Below are positions 14,122-16,694 of a stretch of 16,694 nucleotides of DNA, in pieces (within the stretch, counting starts at the first letter, position 1; each line of letters starts with the position of its first letter). The stretch lies in contig JAFTYS010000014.1 of NCBI GenBank assembly GCA_017461285.1, positions 1 through 16,694 of the forward strand, written 5' to 3'. The translations under genes were made by a program, and so were the position numbers. Below the pieces are notes generated by a model. The model was given only the letters and a program-made list of their open reading frames with translations, did no database searches and was not told where the DNA came from. Source of the DNA: Bacteroidales bacterium (GTDB taxonomy: Bacteria; Bacteroidota; Bacteroidia; Bacteroidales; UBA932).

Positions 14122-14460
14122 CTAGCCGCGGACGTAGTGGGGCATGTCGGACGGGATGACCATGGAGATTTCCACGAGGCCGGCTACGGCACCGTCAACC
14201 TTCCAGGCGGTCTGGTAGATCATTTTGCGGAGACCGTTCTTCTCTATGGTATACGCATTGGAGCCGCCGGTCTCCAGAAGGGAGCGGATGATCTCCTTTG
14301 AGCGCTCGTTGTGGCAGCCCATGAGGTTCTTCCCGACAAGGTCGCCATGCGAGGCGAATGTCTCCTTCGCCTTGTCGTTCATATACAGGATCACTCCCTC
14401 CGCATCGCAGACAGTGACCGCACAATTCATTTCCTTAGCCCAATCCGGTATCATATCCAT
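14122..14460 (-). CDS. Single-domain PAS protein
   Basis: The 112-aa protein is one PAS fold and nothing else: MDMIPDWAKEMNCAVTVCD begins the first strands, GVILYMNDKAKETF is the classic PAS core with the N-D-x-A motif, GKNLMGCH follows, and VDGAVAGLVEIS is the final strand. It has no kinase, cyclase or DNA-binding output, so it must act on a partner or bind a small ligand. Similar stand-alone PAS proteins of this length are common in Bacteroidales. It is the last gene of the manC string, 10 nt after the 65-aa gene. Cytoplasmic by lack of signal or membrane segments. The ligand cannot be inferred. Confidence 0.85.
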   Translation of the reverse strand: MDMIPDWAKEMNCAVTVCDAEGVILYMNDKAKETFASHGDLVGKNLMGCHNERSKEIIRSLLETGGSNAYTIEKNGLRKMIYQTAWKVDGAVAGLVEISMVIPSDMPHYVRG

Positions 14461-14470
14461 TCAGATAAAT

Positions 14471-14668
14471 TCATTGATCATCTTTGCATGAGATGGGGGT
14501 CCCGCAGGCGGATGCTTCGGAAGGAGCCTTCGAAGCGGAAGCCTCCGCTTCCAGTTTCTTGCGGTAGGCGTCCATGCGCTTTTTCCAGGCGACCTGTCGC
14601 TGGCGCGCCTCCTTGGCCTTGCGGGCCTGGAGGTCTTCCATCTTCTTCTCTAAATAATTGTCTGCCAT
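14471..14668 (-). CDS. Small charged protein, probable coiled coil
   Basis: The 65-aa product is rich in K, R and E, with a helical, coiled-coil-like stretch at residues 3-45 (NYLEKKMEDLQARKAKEARQ and on), then an Ala/Ser-rich tail with two cysteines. The beginning MADNYLEKKMED is a recurring start for small Bacteroidales proteins, as far as I recall, but I know no function. The start codon directly follows the stop of the LEA14-like gene with no gap, and the PAS gene begins 10 nt later, so it is translated as part of the operon. Confidence 0.7.
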   Translation of the reverse strand: MADNYLEKKMEDLQARKAKEARQRQVAWKKRMDAYRKKLEAEASASKAPSEASACGTPISCKDDQ

Positions 14669-15133
14669 TTATATAAGTTTCAGCAAGGTAGTGACAGGCA
14701 TGCGGGATTTGGATACGACGCGGGTCTCGCCGGTGTCGAGAGTTATGCGTACGGACAGGTCGACCGAGTAGTCTTCCGGGTCGAATGCAATGAGAGCCAG
14801 CACGTCCCATAGCGACGCGCTCGGGCTCAACGCCGCGTGCCCGCTTATATTCGCGCGGGCGGTGCCCAGCGGTATGTACACATCCGATGCAGTGCCATGA
14901 ACGAAAGGCACGCCCTTCTTATAGACGGTTCCCTTGATCTCCGAGATCGTGAACCCGACCATCGGATTGGTCACATCGAGCCACACGGCGCCACGCACCG
15001 CACGAAGGCTCTCCGGCCTGATCGAAGACACACCATACTTCCCGAAGGAAAGCTTGCTGAACTGCGCATGGCAGACCTCGGACGAAGCGAATGCCAGCAC
15101 GCATACCATTAGAATTGCGAATAATCTTTTCAT
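14669..15133 (-). CDS. Secreted LEA14-like (WHy-type) protein
   Basis: The 154-aa product has a signal peptide (MKRLFAILMVCVLAFASSEVCHA, cleavage near 23-24). The mature part resembles the LEA type 2/WHy fold: LRAVRGAVWLDVTNPMVGFTISEIKGTVYKKGVPFVHG, then VYIPLGTARANISGHA and a long strand SVDLSVRITLDTGETRVV. The V-x-N-P and G-x-V-Y-K-x-G pattern is characteristic. Such small secreted Bacteroidota proteins have no assigned function. The gene lies 1 nt after manC and 0 nt before the 65-aa gene, hence clearly in an operon. A different immunoglobulin-like beta fold is the alternative. Confidence 0.75.
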   Translation of the reverse strand: MKRLFAILMVCVLAFASSEVCHAQFSKLSFGKYGVSSIRPESLRAVRGAVWLDVTNPMVGFTISEIKGTVYKKGVPFVHGTASDVYIPLGTARANISGHAALSPSASLWDVLALIAFDPEDYSVDLSVRITLDTGETRVVSKSRMPVTTLLKLI

Positions 15134-15134
15134 G

Positions 15135-16172
15135 TTATTTTGTAAAATCCTTTATCCTCTGTTCCTCGCTGAGGCGGCAGACCAGAATACGGCCGCCACG
15201 CTCGACCACGATGCTGTCCTCCATGCCCTCGAGCACTACGCTCGAAGCATTCGGAGCATGCACGATGCATCCCTTGCAGTCATACAGATGCACATTCTCC
15301 CCGACCACGGCATTGCCGTTCTCGTCATGCGGCAGAAGAGTCCACAGCGAGCCCCATGTACCGACATCGCTCCATCCGAAGTCGCCCGGAATCGTGTAGA
15401 TGTAGTCCGCCTTCTCCATGACCGCATAGTCGATCGAAATCTTCTCGCATGTAGGGAAGATGTCCTCGACCGTCTCCGCCTCGAATCGGGTATAGAAAGC
15501 CTCCGCCATCCGGTCCATCTTCGCAGCCAGATCAGGCACGAACCGGCGCATCGAATCCACGATTGTCGACACATTCCATACGAATATGCCCGCATTCCAG
15601 AGATAATTTCCGGCTGCGAGATACTCTTTCGCTACATCAAGGGACGGCTTTTCCTTGAATGCCGACACCGGCAGGATTGGAGATTCAGAAGCGGCGCACT
15701 GGATATAGCCATAACCGGTCTCAGGACGCGTAGGAGTGATGCCGATCGTCACGATCCTCTCCCCTGCCGAGGTAAAGTCCAGGGCGGTCCTTATCACCCT
15801 GCGGAACTCATCACCGTCAAGCACGAGGGCATCAGAAGGGGTCACCACGATGTTCGCTGCCGGATGCTTCGCCTTTATCTTCCAGCAGGCATAAGCGATA
15901 CATGGAGCCGTATTGCGTGCGCACGGCTCCGCCAGAATGTTCTCCGCAGGAATCTCCGGCAGCTGCTCGCGCACGATCGGCACATATGCCGCGCTGGTCA
16001 CCACCCAGAAATTCGACATCGGACACACAGGAGCAAACCTCTCCACTGTCATCTGTATCATAGTCTTTCCAGTACCCAGCACATCCACGAACTGCTTCGG
16101 GAACTCCGGAGTACTCATAGGCCAGAAACGGCTACCGATTCCGCCTGCCATTATCACTACATGATTTTCCAT
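15135..16172 (-). CDS. manC: Mannose-1-phosphate guanylyltransferase
   Basis: The enzyme makes GDP-mannose from mannose-1-phosphate and GTP, supplying mannose and fucose to capsule, O-antigen and glycoproteins. The 345-aa protein shows the nucleotide-binding signature AGGIGSRFWPMS (9-20), FPKQF (24-28), the metal-site TPSDALV (111-117), TGYGYI (152-157), EKPS (174-177) and NYLWNAGIF (189-197). It ends near residue 345 without the C-terminal mannose-6-phosphate isomerase (cupin) domain of bifunctional ManC proteins, so it is the single-function form. It lies 18 nt downstream of the toxin gene and 1 nt upstream of the LEA14-like gene. No promoter was found in the 18-nt gap, so it may be read from the toxin-antitoxin promoter or from one inside parE. 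Confidence 0.95.
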   Translation of the reverse strand: MENHVVIMAGGIGSRFWPMSTPEFPKQFVDVLGTGKTMIQMTVERFAPVCPMSNFWVVTSAAYVPIVREQLPEIPAENILAEPCARNTAPCIAYACWKIKAKHPAANIVVTPSDALVLDGDEFRRVIRTALDFTSAGERIVTIGITPTRPETGYGYIQCAASESPILPVSAFKEKPSLDVAKEYLAAGNYLWNAGIFVWNVSTIVDSMRRFVPDLAAKMDRMAEAFYTRFEAETVEDIFPTCEKISIDYAVMEKADYIYTIPGDFGWSDVGTWGSLWTLLPHDENGNAVVGENVHLYDCKGCIVHAPNASSVVLEGMEDSIVVERGGRILVCRLSEEQRIKDFTK

Positions 16173-16190
16173 AATATAATCACATTTTTA

Positions 16191-16499
16191 TTAAAGGTGC
16201 CGGTCAAAATCCATTATTTCATGAAGAATACGACTGATCAGAACAACACCCGTAGTCTGTATCTGATAAAAAATCACATGTCGGCCAATCGGATATTTGC
16301 GATATCCCATCCGCACATGGTCATATGAATGACCTGAAACATCCGGAAACAACGCTATTTCTGAAAATGCATCAAGTATTCCTTGAACATACCTGTCAGC
16401 CTGCTGGCGAGACCACTTCTTTACCGTATATAGCCAGATCTCCGTAAGATCTTTCTTCGCGCGATCAGATATTTTGTACTTCTGCTTCATAGCGTGCAT
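16191..16499 (-). CDS. ParE/RelE-family toxin
   Basis: The 102-aa protein has the ParE pattern: YKISDRAKKDLTEIWLYTVKKW at the start, ADRYVQGILDAF, then GYRKYPIGRHVIFYQIQTTGVVLISRILHE. ParE toxins poison DNA gyrase, while RelE relatives cut mRNA on the ribosome; the K/R and aromatic pattern here fits ParE better. The start may be the ATG at 16499 or the one three codons on (16490, giving MKQKYKIS). Both lie inside the end of the antitoxin gene, as is usual for coupled toxin-antitoxin pairs. It appears intact. Confidence 0.9.
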   Translation of the reverse strand: MHAMKQKYKISDRAKKDLTEIWLYTVKKWSRQQADRYVQGILDAFSEIALFPDVSGHSYDHVRMGYRKYPIGRHVIFYQIQTTGVVLISRILHEIMDFDRHL

Positions 16500-16694
16500 G
16501 TAATTCTTTAAGGAATTGATCCGGATCGAAATCCTCGACTATTCCACTTTCCTCCCCTTCTATCAACGCCGCCCGAATTGCAGCAAGCCTGGTTTCCTCA
16601 TCTTCCATAAGACGAAGAGCGGCACGAATAACCTCACTGACATTATTGAAACGTCCTCCTGCAATATTTGCCTGAATGAACTCTTCATAATGAG
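16465..16694 (-). CDS. ParD-like antitoxin, 5' end cut by the window edge
   Basis: In minus-strand frame from base 16692 the last 75 codons read HYEEFIQANIAGGRFNNVSE, then VIRAALRLMEDEET, and end ARYEAEVQNI with TGA at 16465-16467. The F-I-Q-x-x-I-x-x-G-R-F-x-N-x-S-E-V-I-R-A-A-L-R-L pattern is that of the ribbon-helix-helix DNA-binding part of ParD/CC2985-type antitoxins. The acidic tail (EGEESGIVEDFDPDQF) is the toxin-wrapping segment. The N-terminal residues and promoter are outside the window. It overlaps the toxin gene by 26-35 nt and should repress their shared promoter. Confidence 0.85.
   Translation of the reverse strand, partial: HYEEFIQANIAGGRFNNVSEVIRAALRLMEDEETRLAAIRAALIEGEESGIVEDFDPDQFLKELHARYEAEVQNI

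Noticed and set aside
13089..14159. Plus-strand open frame of 356 codons antisense to the recombinase
   Set aside because: It overlaps an intact tyrosine recombinase and runs through the nested palindrome; its translation has no recognisable domain.
14934..16328. Plus-strand open frame of 464 codons antisense to manC
   Set aside because: It crosses manC, the intergenic gap and part of the toxin gene, is rich in Arg, His and Ser in a shadow-like pattern, and shows no family motifs. manC on the other strand has every catalytic motif.

Overview
The window looks like a chromosome segment of a Bacteroidales bacterium (phylum Bacteroidota) of moderate GC. The evidence is the promoter style (a TTG about 19-20 nt upstream of TAnnTTTG, seen three times), the near absence of Shine-Dalgarno sequences, and the gene content: a GSCFA-domain protein, a membrane-anchored AraC regulator, a YtrA-type GntR/ABC operon, lipoproteins, and the dispersed repeat that reads SERSEES when translated. 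I cannot fix the family or genus from sequence alone.

Layout. 1-700: 3' part of a ROK-family protein, ended by a large Y-shaped inverted repeat (712-805). 820-3692 (minus): a two-gene operon for a secreted or outer-membrane protein and a two-domain 5'-nucleotidase lipoprotein, joined by an ATGA overlap. 3693-3988: divergent promoter region holding a SERSEES-type repeat and a perfect 18-bp REP-like palindrome. 3989-4876: GSCFA hydrolase-like protein. 4967-7125: an autoregulated ABC transporter operon (promoter with a 24-bp palindromic operator, ATPase, six-TM membrane protein, GntR repressor). 7182-7631: small lipoprotein, convergent with a seven-TM AraC-type regulator (7628-8818, minus). 8947-11537: lysA, then ffh, both housekeeping genes.

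11540-14113 is the accessory part. It holds a REP-associated tyrosine transposase (RAYT) bracketed by four palindromes built on one plan, a 473-bp gene-free stretch, a short tyrosine recombinase, and a 113-bp nested palindrome just upstream of the recombinase. A fifth palindrome with the same outer CTGTCG/CGACAG bases and the same 6-nt loop, but a different inner stem, lies 7.7 kb away at 3832-3873. I consider this RAYT/REP set the most interesting system in the window.

14122-16694 (minus) is a tight gene string: a ParD/ParE-like toxin-antitoxin pair (antitoxin cut by the window edge), then manC (GDP-mannose synthesis), an LEA14-like secreted protein, a 65-aa charged protein and a single PAS-domain protein. 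The gaps are 0-18 nt, so this could be one transcript.
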